Below, piece by piece: positions 25,988 to 36,209 of a stretch of 64,000 nucleotides of DNA (positions within the stretch are counted from its first letter, which is position 1; every line of letters starts with the position of its first letter). Position numbers and translations under genes: made by a program. A model generated the notes under the pieces. That model was not told the DNA's origin, did not search any database, and saw only the letters and a program-made list of their open reading frames with translations. Location of the stretch: positions 12,090,001 through 12,154,000 of the forward strand of contig CM075103.1 in NCBI GenBank assembly GCA_037576195.1, read 5' to 3'. The DNA is from Phytoseiulus persimilis (lineage: Eukaryota > Arthropoda > Arachnida > Mesostigmata > Phytoseiidae).

Positions 25988-26233
25988 TTTTCGCACCGAC
26001 GCTTACAAATCAAAGAGCAAATGGAATGATCTATGAGGTGAAGGAGGATAATTCGAAGAAGAACCAGCTGAAGAAAGCGTAGAAAACGGAGGAGCATAGT
26101 GAGGGAGGAGAACCGAATCCCAGAAACCCGATGAGCATGAGGCTGGGAGACGAGTGTATATACCAAGTTATTTATCCTGCGAGGTGACCGTTCTCTCGAA
26201 AGTCTCCCGCAGAGCAACTTGATGTGATTTTAC

Positions 26234-26239
26234 AATAAA
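26234..26239 (+). terminator. Polyadenylation signal for ARF
   Basis: AATAAA about 245 nt after the ARF stop codon, same strand. Confidence 0.65.
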
Positions 26240-26888
26240 TTTTTGACATGAGACGTTGCGTGCTCACGTTGCAGGTTTGCATTGTATATTATCCTATCGT
26301 GTTGGCTTGCAGCATTAGAATCTTCTTCAATTTTTTTTCCTGACAACAAGTCGGACTCTGTTCGAGTCAAGCGAAATTTTGCGCGAGGGCAGCGACTCAA
26401 CTCTGTCTGGGGATCGAGTTCAGAGGAAATTCCGATGCTGTATCACTGGGATCAGGATTTCTGGGGTCAGCGCCCTTCCTCCTGCGAGTTAAAAAGGGAG
26501 GCGCCTCGTGCAGATATCGCGTTTACCGTGAACGGTCAGGCTCAGTATACCAATTGACTCAATGGGGGGCACTCCTCCTCGACTTCGGGTGGTAATAGTC
26601 ACAGAAACAACTGTGAATTATCCGTTGATTGTTTTATTCTGCATTCAGCTGCCATTTCCCCGAAGTTTGGTGGGAACAGCGGCAAATGCCGGGTATAGAG
26701 TCATCCTGGGACATACGCTCAGAATATTGGTTGAGGAAATGGAGCGAATGGAAGAGCATCGTTAACGAGGAAAACGGCAAACGTTCGGAAACTGCATCTT
26801 TTTCTGCCAGGTCACTTCCGAACGAATGAACCTGTTCGCGAACGCACCGGTGGCTCAAACGCTGTTTGTGAACGATTCCATGAACGAT

Positions 26889-26894
26889 TTTATT
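26889..26894 (-). terminator. Possible polyadenylation signal for CHMP5
   Basis: AATAAA on the minus strand about 130 nt past the CHMP5 stop codon. Confidence 0.45.
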
Positions 26895-27023
26895 TCGCGC
26901 ACCCTTTGGACTATTAAAATCATTACCATCATTCTCTTCATAGGCGAGTGGGAGTGATCTTGTGCTGTTCACGATAATTACAGAACAATAAAAAAACTGA
27001 AACAGTGTGACACCGAGTAGTTA

Positions 27024-28376
27024 TTAGTGCTGCGGAATCTTAGGAAGACCGAACTCGTCAACCATGATACCGTCCGCTGGTTGAGGCCTCTCCTTTTCGG
27101 AAGGATCTTTGCTCGGGACCTGAGGGAAGCAAGAAAGAAGGTATCAATTCGGAGCTCTCTCTCTTTCTCCGGGATTAGAGCAAGAGCGGTCTTCTCGGAG
27201 ATTCTCGACGCTCTCTCCCCGAATGTTGTCAATTGATGAATCGCATCTCACCGCAGGGCTATTGACTGCGTCCAGGTAGGAATTGTCTTCGTCCAAAGCC
27301 AGCTCATCGTTGAGGTCAGCCAATTCCGCTTCGAGCTCCTCATCAGTCATGTCTGGCATGTTGTAAGATCTGCCTAGAGTCTCCTGAGGAAAGATGAAGT
27401 TGGGTTTTCTTGGTCGGGGCCGGGGTAGAAATCGGAGGACAGAGAAACCTCCGAGAAATCTGACAGTGATCGAAATCAAGTACTGACCTGAACTTCATTG
27501 GCCTGCTCCAACATGTCTTCGAGATCGTCTTGGAGGTCTTCGATCTCATTCAGGTTGACTTTCTTGTATTCATTCTTCATTTCTTTCACGCCCAACTTCA
27601 TCGCTTCAACTGTGACCTGCGCATTGAGAATAGGAAAATTAGTTGCCGAAGTAATACCCTCGAATCTCCTCTGGATTTTTTCCCAGTCATACATGTGGAG
27701 GCGATTCGTAATCACCTTCGTATCTTTGAGCTGTTGAGTGGCGAAATTGGCTTGCTCCATATTGAAGCTCTGTTGCAGCAGGTTATCCCTTTGTGATTCG
27801 TAAGTTTTCTTCTGCTTCAGGAGACGGAGCGCTTTTTGTTTCACCTGATTTCAGACAACATTCATGAGCAACCGGGATGAGTAGTTTTCTCGTCACTTGG
27901 AAGTTCGGTTAGTGGGTCTCGGGCTCGATCGGGAGGGGGATTCACGCGGTGATTCATGGTGTTTTGAACCTTATGTTTCATGTGAGAACTCATGTGCTTG
28001 GAGTCCTCTTGCTCCGACTGACACAACGATATTTCGTGGTCAAAGATCGCCTCGAAAATCCCCGCGTGAAGTCGTTCAGCCACACAGCCTCGAGATCGTT
28101 CGCGAGAAACTGTCTGAATCTGGCATCGGCGCCCTGAGAAAACAGATCCTCGCACCTGTCGGATACTCGCAGCATTTGGAATAACGAGCCACTCACCGAG
28201 TTTTTCGCTGGTCCCTCTCGCATTTTCGACAATTGTTCTTTGTACTTGACGAGTTCAGCGTCAAGTTTCTTGATTTTCTCATCCATGTTATTCGCTCTCT
28301 GATCGACCGTACCTATACAGTCGCTAAGATTCGCGGGAGGCTCTTTAGGCTTCGCCTTACCGAACAGGCGATTCAT
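27024..28376 (-). CDS. CHMP5: Charged multivesicular body protein 5 (ESCRT-III, Vps60)
   Basis: Five minus-strand exons: 28376-28197, 27844-27716, 27616-27488, 27383-27252 and 27119-27024, all in phase 0. They give 221 aa versus ~219 in human. CHMP5/Vps60 is an accessory ESCRT-III subunit that binds LIP5/Vta1 and regulates Vps4 during multivesicular-body sorting and membrane abscission. The start [14 protein letters not shown] and [20 protein letters not shown] are nearly invariant in the family. Then come basic helix 1-2 segments ([37 protein letters not shown]), the [16 protein letters not shown] helix, and an acidic C-terminal half ([20 protein letters not shown]). It ends [13 protein letters not shown], matching the conserved VDEFGLP end. 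No defects seen. Confidence 0.96.
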
Positions 28377-29089
28377 TTTTGGATTGCGGCCCGGACAACA
28401 CAAGGAAGATCCGACGACGTGCCAATATTTCACAGGCGAATCTCGAGTCGGGATCGCCTGAAAGTTGACGTAAGTATGCTTTGTTGACGGGGAGCAGCTG
28501 TGAGTCAGACAACACTCTCCCTCGGCTCAGTTCACTCAGTTCGCACCCTATGCTGCACCCGGAAACGGAGCAACGTCCCGGACTCTAAACGTCATCGAAA
28601 CTCATGAGAGCAAGCGTGAGATGCTGCCGAAGATCTGACGACAGGGCTGGATATTGAAGAGAGAACCTCGGAGAAATCCAGCCACTGGAGGAGTTCTCTA
28701 GCAGCCGGAAGCGAATCAGCTGCGTGAGCAGACATGAAAATCCGAGGGCGGATGAACGCATGCCATGATGTCCCGTGGAGACGGGAAACACTGCGGCGAT
28801 TACTGAAGTTTTTTTCCCCTAAGAATCCAAGGAACAGCTCTGTGATAGACTGGAAAGTGCTAGAAGTGATGGAGAACATTGCGGCGCCGATGGAGATCAT
28901 CTCTGGGCAGAGCGGGGTTGGCCGCTGACACGATGCTTTTCTGCGGCTCACGGGCCGTAAGGAGCCTCATTCAAAGCTGATTTCCAGGCATTCGGACTTC
29001 TTGGATACCGCGTATCCACCCGCGAATTCGGAATGGCCCGATTATGCTCAATTATCAGATCGCTCAACATGGAGCGATCATCAAGAACT
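28377..29089. other. Intergenic upstream of CHMP5
   Basis: Probable CHMP5 5' UTR and promoter near 28377-28600. Nothing else recognised. Confidence 0.4.
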
Positions 29090-29097
29090 CTCTAGGA

Positions 29098-29448
29098 CAG
29101 GGGTGGGCAACTTTGTGCGGCCCGCGGGCCGCAGTGCAGAGGAACATCGCGGCGGTTCAAACTTACGGGCCGCTTCAGAGAACGTATCTCAGCGAGCTTT
29201 TTGTATTCGTGGGCCTTATGACGTGACTCCAAAGAGCAACAACCGACAAAGATGGGGTTTCGAACTCAGGCATTGTTTTCTTGGCGAGAATGAGAAATCT
29301 GGGCTCCAGAAATATCATGACACGTCGATGTGACGAACGAAAAGTGAACACTCCATGGAAGCGATTCGGCGATTTTGAGCGATTGAGCTGTGCAAAACCC
29401 TCCTCAAACGCAGGTGTCAACTCGCGGGCCGCACTTTGCCCACCTCTG
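29098..29448 (+). mobile_element. hAT-type MITE, 351 bp, with perfect 8-bp target duplication
   Basis: The element starts CAGGGGTGGGCAACTTTGTG and ends in the inverse form, with CAGAGGTGGGCAAAGTGCGG on the opposite strand. Both ends also carry the GCGGCCCGCGGGCCGCA-like block. It is flanked by CTCTAGGA on both sides (29090-29097 and 29449-29456). Eight-bp target-site duplications and CAGNG-type termini are hallmarks of the hAT superfamily. There is no transposase, so it is non-autonomous. The perfect duplication and similar ends suggest moderate or recent age. Confidence 0.92.
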
Positions 29449-30727
29449 CTCTAGGAGTTCCCGCGGGTCACGGGGAATCCACAAAGCGAAAGGATCCAAT
29501 TCCGATCGATATGTGATCACTCTCCAGCATCGTCTTAAGCGAGAATATCGTCCCCGATCTTTATCCTGAGGGGCGCAATCCAAAACCGGCAGGAAACAAG
29601 GCTGCGAACCCGTGCAATGATACGAAGATCAAAGACCGGAGGTTTGAGACCCATGACTCCATGACTCAGAATCTTGAAGGATTCCGCCCTAATCTGATGC
29701 GTTGGGGAGTCTAATGCGACTGATTCACAGGAAAAGAGAGAAAACCGCCGATCACGAGGTCATTGAAGGAATAACTGCAGCCTCGGTTCTCGTTGGGGAA
29801 TCCATTTAGGTGATTCCTGCGGAAGTTGCGTCCGTAGATGCCGAAATAATACTTCGGCTTTGATCCAATGATACCCTTGATCGACTTTTCTTCCGGCGCG
29901 TTGCTGCTCCGCTAGGAGGGGAATGAGGCGGTGTCTCCGAGTGTTCACCAAGGCCCGCAGTTACCTCCAAGATTTCCACAGTTCCTATGACTTTGACGAG
30001 GAGCTTGCCCGATTCGCCGAGGCCAACGAGTAATATGGGAGAGACGAACTGTGATAGAGGAAGTCATCAACTCTGTCTGAGATGGCATCATTTTTTGAGA
30101 ACGCTCTTTTTCCGGGCGTGAACAGAATCAAGCACTGATTTGAACATCCGGTCAACTAAAGAACATAATCACCAAAGCATAGCCGTCATGATGCGGAGGA
30201 TACTATGAAACCGCGGCTAGGGTCTCCCGTGGTAGCCCCGACAGGTGTTTTATTTCTGGCGGAAAACTTCGGTGTTCTGGACCCTCGACTATCAGCGAGC
30301 CCTCGATCAGCATGGTCCCAGGATTCTCAGGGGATTCTCAGCCCCGGTAACAGTTGGGGTCCCCAATGAGCCCTCGATGTGACACTTTCGACCTCTTCCC
30401 TCCACAGCACATTCATGTTGACCTGATACCTTTGACCGCTGTCCTGCTTATGCGGTCATTCGCCATATCAACAGTATGCTGATAAATACATCGGTAGTGT
30501 TCCGCTAGGCTCCCAACAAGCTGCCGCCAGGCGAGGGAAGCCGCCGGCTCACAGAGCGGAGTGTCTATCGCGACGGGCCGGCAGCGGCTGCAGCGGCAGC
30601 GGTTGGCAGCGCGAGCTTTCAAATATTTCCTCATTTACTAGTTTATCGGAGAGTTAACCTGCGCTAAAACCTCTTTGCTTTTCATAGAGATAACTTTCGG
30701 TAATTAAACATGGCATTGGGTCAGGTT

Positions 30728-30893
30728 GGGTTAGGTTCCTGGCGAGCGAGCGAAGCGATGCGAGCTGACCGATAGCATGCGGCCCCGAAGCAGTGCGGGG
30801 GATTGGATAGGGTTAGGTTTGGTTCCTGGCGAGCGAGCGAAGCGATGCGAGCAGACTGACAACAAGCGGGCCCCAAGCAGTGCGGGGAGACGC
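30728..30893 (+). repeat. Two-copy tandem repeat (~82 bp) beginning with TTAGG motifs
   Basis: Two diverged units start at about 30728 and 30810. Each has GGGTTAGGTT, then TTCCTGGCGAGCGAGCGAAG, CGATGCGAGC, a variable part, and AAGCAGTGCGGGG. Unit 2 has a small insertion after the TTAGG part. The GCGAGCGAGCGAAGCGATGC core is itself internally repetitive. Presence of TTAGG, the common arthropod telomere unit, may be coincidence. Confidence 0.8.
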
Positions 30894-31985
30894 GTTTATG
30901 ACCAACCCATACCGACAATGAGCGTATTGATAGCCTCGGAGGCTGAAAAAGGTGCCCGATTCAAACGACATGGCCCTCTCCTTAAACGCTCTCCAATGCG
31001 CCGCCATGCTGGCCAGAGCTTGAAACGCCATTTTGGCGACTTGATCGTGTTGGGAGCCAACCGGAAAAATACCAATACATCGAGCGTAAATTTTCCCCAT
31101 ATTTCTCGCTAATCAAAATTCTCCCATCTGTTTCGAGCACACGGAGGCCGATGAGATTTGCGTATGATCACACCGGTAACGCCGGAGCTGATTCGTTTCA
31201 GGCGTTCCGATTCTGGAAGTACCCAGGAGATTGGCATCGGTAGCTTTCTTGCTGAGACCTCTTTGGATACTTTTCCCTATCACAGGATGACCCGTACAGC
31301 TGATTCGCTCTCCCTGAATACCGACGGTTCTATCGAAGCTTTCCGGACAGCTTTGGATATCCTGTCTCTTCGATGCGAGTCTCACCACGGCCGTCTCCAA
31401 GATATTGTTCTTGGAAATCGGGGGTGTATCGACGGTCGACAAACGAGAGGATGAACTGCAGCCCGCCCGGAGGGGAACTCTTAGCAGCATTTCTCTGTTC
31501 GAGCTGAACACATTCCCCACTCGAAGCTTCCGACATTGCGATTGTACATTAGCAGTGGTGGCCATCGAAATCTAGGGTGTTCCGATCGTCACAATCCAAC
31601 GGAAAGCGATGAAAATCTCCTCGCAATCTTAAGGTTGTCATGCCGTCGGGGAAGTCGTGAGGCTGGCCTCTCCGGCTCGGCACGAACCACTCCGTAGAAA
31701 TCCCATTGCCGACGCCACTCCTGCTGTCGACAATATTGTTGTGACAGGTCCCAGAGCCGTCGAGCCCAGCCGACTCAGCGCGTGTCGTGATGGTGACCGA
31801 ACTCGGAATTCGGCGGAAGTCACCCGAAATCTACTATGAGAGACTACTATTTCAACAATAGACACACCTAGAATCCATAGTCATCGATGGGGTTCCAAGA
31901 TCTGGCATTTTTCCGTAATCGATGGAACTTTGGTACAAGTGGCGTATCAAGGGGGGGAGGGACAGAGGGGGCTCGTGCCCCGGGC

Positions 31986-32075
31986 GCGAGGCTGATGGGG
32001 CGCGCAGTTAGGAGACGCGAAGCTGATGTGGCGCTCAGTTGAAGGGCGCAAGGTGATGGGGCGCACAGATATCGG
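31986..32075 (+). repeat. Three-copy GC-rich tandem repeat (~30 bp period)
   Basis: Units starting at about 31986, 32017 and 32046 share GCGA-GCTGATG-GGCGC-CAGTT with spacings of 31 and 29 bp. It lies beside the GGGGGGGAGGG stretch at 31950 and is probably the interior of a decayed dispersed repeat. Confidence 0.7.
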
Positions 32076-33924
32076 CGTAAAACCGTACTTGATTTTCTTT
32101 CCGTAGTCCCAACCGCAAAATGAACTCGATTCGTCTTCCGAACGGATAAACGCCCCAAAAATCGGTGCTCGGCACCATCATCAGCCAGAGGGAGCCCGGG
32201 GGACGACGACCGATCCAGTGCGAGAGCAGACAGCGAGAGACGTGCTCGAATCCGACTCCATTTTGAGTGAGGCCTAGGTTGGGCACAAAAAAAAGATCCA
32301 GCTCACAACCGAAAAGACCGTCGGAGAGAAGCTATCAAAACCAGCGTTCTTCGAGCTTATTCTGGACGCGTAAACCCCACGCTCCCTCTCCTGGGGTTTC
32401 TTCGATAGCTTTTCTACGGATCGACTCCTCAACCGATATAGCCAACATCCGCATTAATCAGACGTCGAATTTCCATCGATGGCGAAACTCACGTCAAAAT
32501 TTTCTCCCGAATGATTGGAGCCATGGTTGTGATTCCAGCAGAGATTTCCGATCATCCCGACCGCGAGAACCTGTGGCGAGCCCGGGATCGCGCTCATCTC
32601 GAATGTTTTCCCGAAAATCAGACTGGAGGCACCATCTCGGTTGGTCACAGACAGCTTGTTCGTCTTGCTGGCGGAGGGACGCCACGCAGTCCCCTGCAGA
32701 TCCCCGGATATCATCTGTGCAAGCTACCAGCCTATCACTGCGAACCATCCAGGAGAACAATCACCGAGGTGTGATCGATCGAACAGGAAACGTAACGGTC
32801 GTTCAAAATTATGGATTCCAAACTGTCGACGTTTATCAACGACCGTATGCCTTTTTTCTCACCTAGAAATATCACCCACTCATCTGAATCCTGTGTTGGA
32901 GCCGAGTGAAGTTCGCAGCGACTGCAATCGAAATGACAGTCCACTTTCTCAAAAAATAGCACACAATTCACGAAGCCCGACGTCTTTCGGGAGAAGACGA
33001 GCAAGATCGACCGCTTGGCCGCGGATAACTAGCGGTTCGGACATTTTACAGCGGATTCAGGATTTTCCCAAACAAACCTCCATGTCGTATCAGTATGGAA
33101 GGAATGAGAGCTGCATTTTAGTTATGTGTCGAACTCAACCAGACTCGTTCCTCCGGAAGAGACTGCCTCAGTTCCCTCCCAGCTGGCGTGACATCACGCT
33201 TTTTGAGCTCGCTGGGTGATGCTTTAGTGGATTGAGCGTCCGATGAAGACTGCGGGCTCCACGGAAGCGTCAAGATCCGCTATCCGGTCGCTGCTTTATG
33301 ATCAATTGCATGATGGGGGCGATGAGCATACCAGGTCTGCAACCATGAAACCGGAATTTTTGAAAATGTTGCCACCGTCTCTGTAGTCTACGAATTACGC
33401 TGGCATCCAGCCTGAGTTACTATTTCGGTATCCGACCACCTTTCCCATTGTTGAGATGCAACACGCGAAGGCGGATGCATCCGAATCTAGGTTCAGCAGA
33501 CTCGGTTCGTACTAGAACCCACGCCATTTAAGGCGCCAAAGTAATCAATCCTTTCATCAGGAAACCTTAGAACCGCAACTCGGTGCCGTGATGACTAGCA
33601 CCCTCGAAGTACTCCCCGAAGACTCAACTCAACAACTCTCACTCTCCCAATCACATCCCATATTAGCATACTCCGTATCCGAATAAGCTCCTGTTCATCT
33701 ATACGCCGTACGGTCTTCTCCTTGCTACCGTATCAGTGTCCGCGAGGTGAATCTGCCTGTGCACGGAGCCTTCTAGCTAGTGTACCACTGAAGACGAATT
33801 TCCCCTACAACACCCATCACAAATACCCTCGACTCTTTGCCTCTGGTGATTTTAAAGCTCCCGTGGAAAATGGCTGGTACGCGCCAGGAAATGAGTTCCA
33901 GCAAGGAAATTTTCCGTTCTGTTA

Positions 33925-34072
33925 CCAGGTCTGCAACTGTCAAACCGGATTTTTTTTCTCATGGGGAACCCATTCTCCTCACCAATGCATTTCGAAATGT
34001 CTGAGAGCACTGGAAAAAAAACTGAAGCTCGGGGAGCGGGAGAAAAATCCGGTTCGACAGTTGCAGACCTGG
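33925..34072 (+). mobile_element. 148-bp MITE with ~31-bp terminal inverted repeats, inserted at the foldback centre
   Basis: Left end CCAGGTCTGCAACTGTCAAA and right end (opposite strand) CCAGGTCTGCAACTGTCGAA continue as an inverted repeat through ACCGGATTTTT with one mismatch. It is flanked by TA on both sides (33923-33924 and 34073-34074). Its tips match the tips of the surrounding foldback element (CCAGGTCTGCAAC), so both were probably mobilised by the same transposase. The insertion site is the TA at the palindrome centre. Confidence 0.88.
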
Positions 34073-34076
34073 TAAC

Positions 34077-35316
34077 TAGGCTTTGCAACGGTCATTCAAC
34101 CTTGGTTAATAACCGCACTAACTGCAAATATTCTGCGGTTTTTAACGCAATAACAGCGAGCGAATTGCGGTTATGACCGCATTTAACCGAAATTTTCTGA
34201 AACGTATGATTTTTCGAGAAAGCGTCGCGTCTGATGAGCGTTCTCTGGCTGGGAGTCTGGAATTAGGTGCTGAGCGATTGAAGAGAAATGAATTGCTTCT
34301 AGAACTGTGACATCTTTTGCGATTACTCCCGTTAAACGAAGTTCGTACACGCTTCCGAAAGCCGGACCTGGCTAGCAATTATACCTGGACATATCACACA
34401 TAACGAACAGCCTCCCCATGTCCCCATGAGCAAGCCGTTCAAGGAATCGATAAGCAAGCATCAGAGGCGGAGGGCTAAATCTTCCAGAGCTTTGCGCATC
34501 TGGTAAGATCAGGGAGCAGAGCACAGCGGAAGTAGCTATTGTGTGGGTTGCACCCCAGTTGGAAGGCATCGATAAAAGAATTGCGATGAAGTCCGACCAG
34601 TAAACGGCTATCTCTCGTGCACTGGTCGGAACGTAGGACATACGCCCTTTTCAAATTCGATAACGGTGATATCGAAGCCGGGAGCAGTAATTTGGAGCCG
34701 GACAAGAATTGGAAGCACCTCAAAAGACGACCTCGAGGATTCCCAATGAAAAAAAACTCGAGAATCAGGACTTGGAATTTAGGTGTCATCTCAACCCAAC
34801 AAGGAAGCATGGATGGATGGAGCATGCCTTTGGGCACTCTTTGCTCGTAAAACCTTGCAGATATCGGCGCCACTTCCACATTTCAGAGTTTGCAAAACTT
34901 CCTCAGCGGATCGTGAGGAGTTGAACCCGAAACTGCTGACTACATTTATCGGACGGCAGGCTTCACAACACAAGATGATCTACCTGGCATCAGGATAATG
35001 TGCCAAAGATTTCGTGACTTGAAACATTCAACCAATGTCCCCGGCCCCATCCGATCGAGGTCGACTTGTAACAAACGAGGCTTTATGAGATGTGTTTTGA
35101 GATCTCGTTGTATCCGTTCATAATGGAACTTTCTTTCTGATGAAAGAGGTGAAACTTCCTGGAAATCTTCCAAGCAGCATTGTTCCATTTAACCGCGGGT
35201 ATAAACGCGGTTTTCGGTCCTAATTTTGCGGTCAACCGCTATCGCGGTTATGGATTTGCGGTTATCCGTTAACCGTAACCGCAGTTATCTAGAAATGCGG
35301 TTATTTGCAAAGCCTA
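34077..35316 (+). mobile_element. Non-autonomous hAT-like element, 1240 bp, perfect 8-bp target duplication
   Basis: Terminal inverted repeat TAGGCTTTGCAA at the left and TTGCAAAGCCTA at the right (12 bp perfect). It is flanked by CTGGTAAC on both sides (34069-34076 and 35317-35324). The duplication lies across the right tip of the 148-bp MITE, so this element inserted after it. Subterminal regions at both ends are rich in AACCGC/GCGGTT motifs, resembling transposase-binding repeats. No transposase-like reading frame is recognised. Confidence 0.88.
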
Positions 35317-35549
35317 CTGGTAACAGAACGGGAGATTTCCCGGCTGGAACTCATTTCCTGGCACGTACCAGCCATTTTCCACGGTAGCTTCCGAATCACC
35401 AGTAGCAAAAAGTGGAGGGTTTCTGTGATGGAGCAGGTGGTCGGATACCAAGACAGTATTTCAGGCTGGATACCAGCTCAATTCGTCGACTACAGAGATG
35501 GTGGCAACATTTTCCAAAAAAAAAACGGTCTATGGTTGCAGACCTGGTA

Positions 35550-36209
35550 TTACTATCCGTGGAGTTCTCCTCTTGTGAGGACATTTATGTCAACGAAGTC
35601 TTCGCTTTGTGAATATATGCTCATATCCCTATTGATCCCACCATCATGTGGGGTGACGGTGCAAGTTCTGACGGACGAACAGAAATATTCTTTCTATTTC
35701 CTTCTATAGTTTCATACGAGATGATGCGATATCGCTCACATCCTCCCGCGGCCCTAACTCCGTCGGCAGCTTCTCTTATTCGTATTTATGGACTCCGAGG
35801 AAACCCCCTTCGGACACCCAGAATCAGACCGAAGTCCTCTGCCTGGGTAGTCAGGTGATTCTACCAAAACCTCAGATGTCGGCTAGAGAAGGTCGAGATA
35901 TAGGGAAGGGACAGGGACCCTTCTATTTCCGTCGGTAGCCGTACCGGGTTCAGACGACGTCACCGTCCCGCGTTTGACGGCTCCCAAGCGCAGGAGAGGC
36001 AAACAAGGAGCCAAGCAAAGCAACATCTGGCGCAAACTAAGCGAGTTCCCGGCACTTCAAAGAGGACCCCTCTACCCATTCACCACACACCACTTTACGA
36101 ATGGCTTAGAATTCCATTATTTATTAGTTTCATTCGTCCTTCTGTTCTTACAAATATGTACAGTCACAATTGAAAGCTATCCGAGGAGCCGACTTTGATT
36201 TACACATTT
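35550..36209. other. Intergenic downstream of GLG1
   Basis: Contains the GLG1 3' UTR with its poly(A) signal. No gene recognised. Confidence 0.45.
36120..36125 (-). terminator. Polyadenylation signal for GLG1
   Basis: AATAAA on the minus strand about 85 nt after the GLG1 stop codon. Confidence 0.6.

Larger units (their letters stand above)
25988..27023. other. Tail-to-tail intergenic region between ARF and CHMP5
   Basis: Carries the ARF 3' UTR with a purine-rich first part and the CHMP5 3' UTR from the other strand. No gene seen. Confidence 0.5.
29457..33328. other. Intergenic with scattered repeats
   Basis: No gene recognised. It includes the tandem repeats listed separately at 30728-30893 and 31986-32075. 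A sequence starting near 31940 (AGTGGCGTATCAAGGGGGGG) looks like the end of a dispersed repeat, but I could not find its partner end. Confidence 0.35.
33331..35547 (+). mobile_element. Foldback DNA element with long inverted arms (TA-flanked), host of two further insertions
   Basis: The left arm (33331 to about 33440, then about 33843-33922) matches the reverse complement of the right arm (about 35325-35547). Shared landmarks are CCAGGTCTGCAACCAT at the tips, AAAATGTTGCCACC, GGTATCCGACCACC and GTGGAAAATGGCTGGTACG. Outer tips are flanked by TA (33329-33330 and 35548-35549), as for Tc1/mariner-type insertions. The left arm has about 395 bp of unrelated sequence between its two blocks where the right arm has about 30. 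Removing the inner insertions would make the arms meet near GTTAAC. No transposase is visible. The arms differ noticeably, so this is the oldest layer. Confidence 0.8.

Noticed and set aside
28377-36209. Search for capsid-, envelope- or reverse-transcriptase-bearing elements
   Set aside because: No recognisable polymerase, integrase, capsid or long terminal repeat was seen here or elsewhere in the window.
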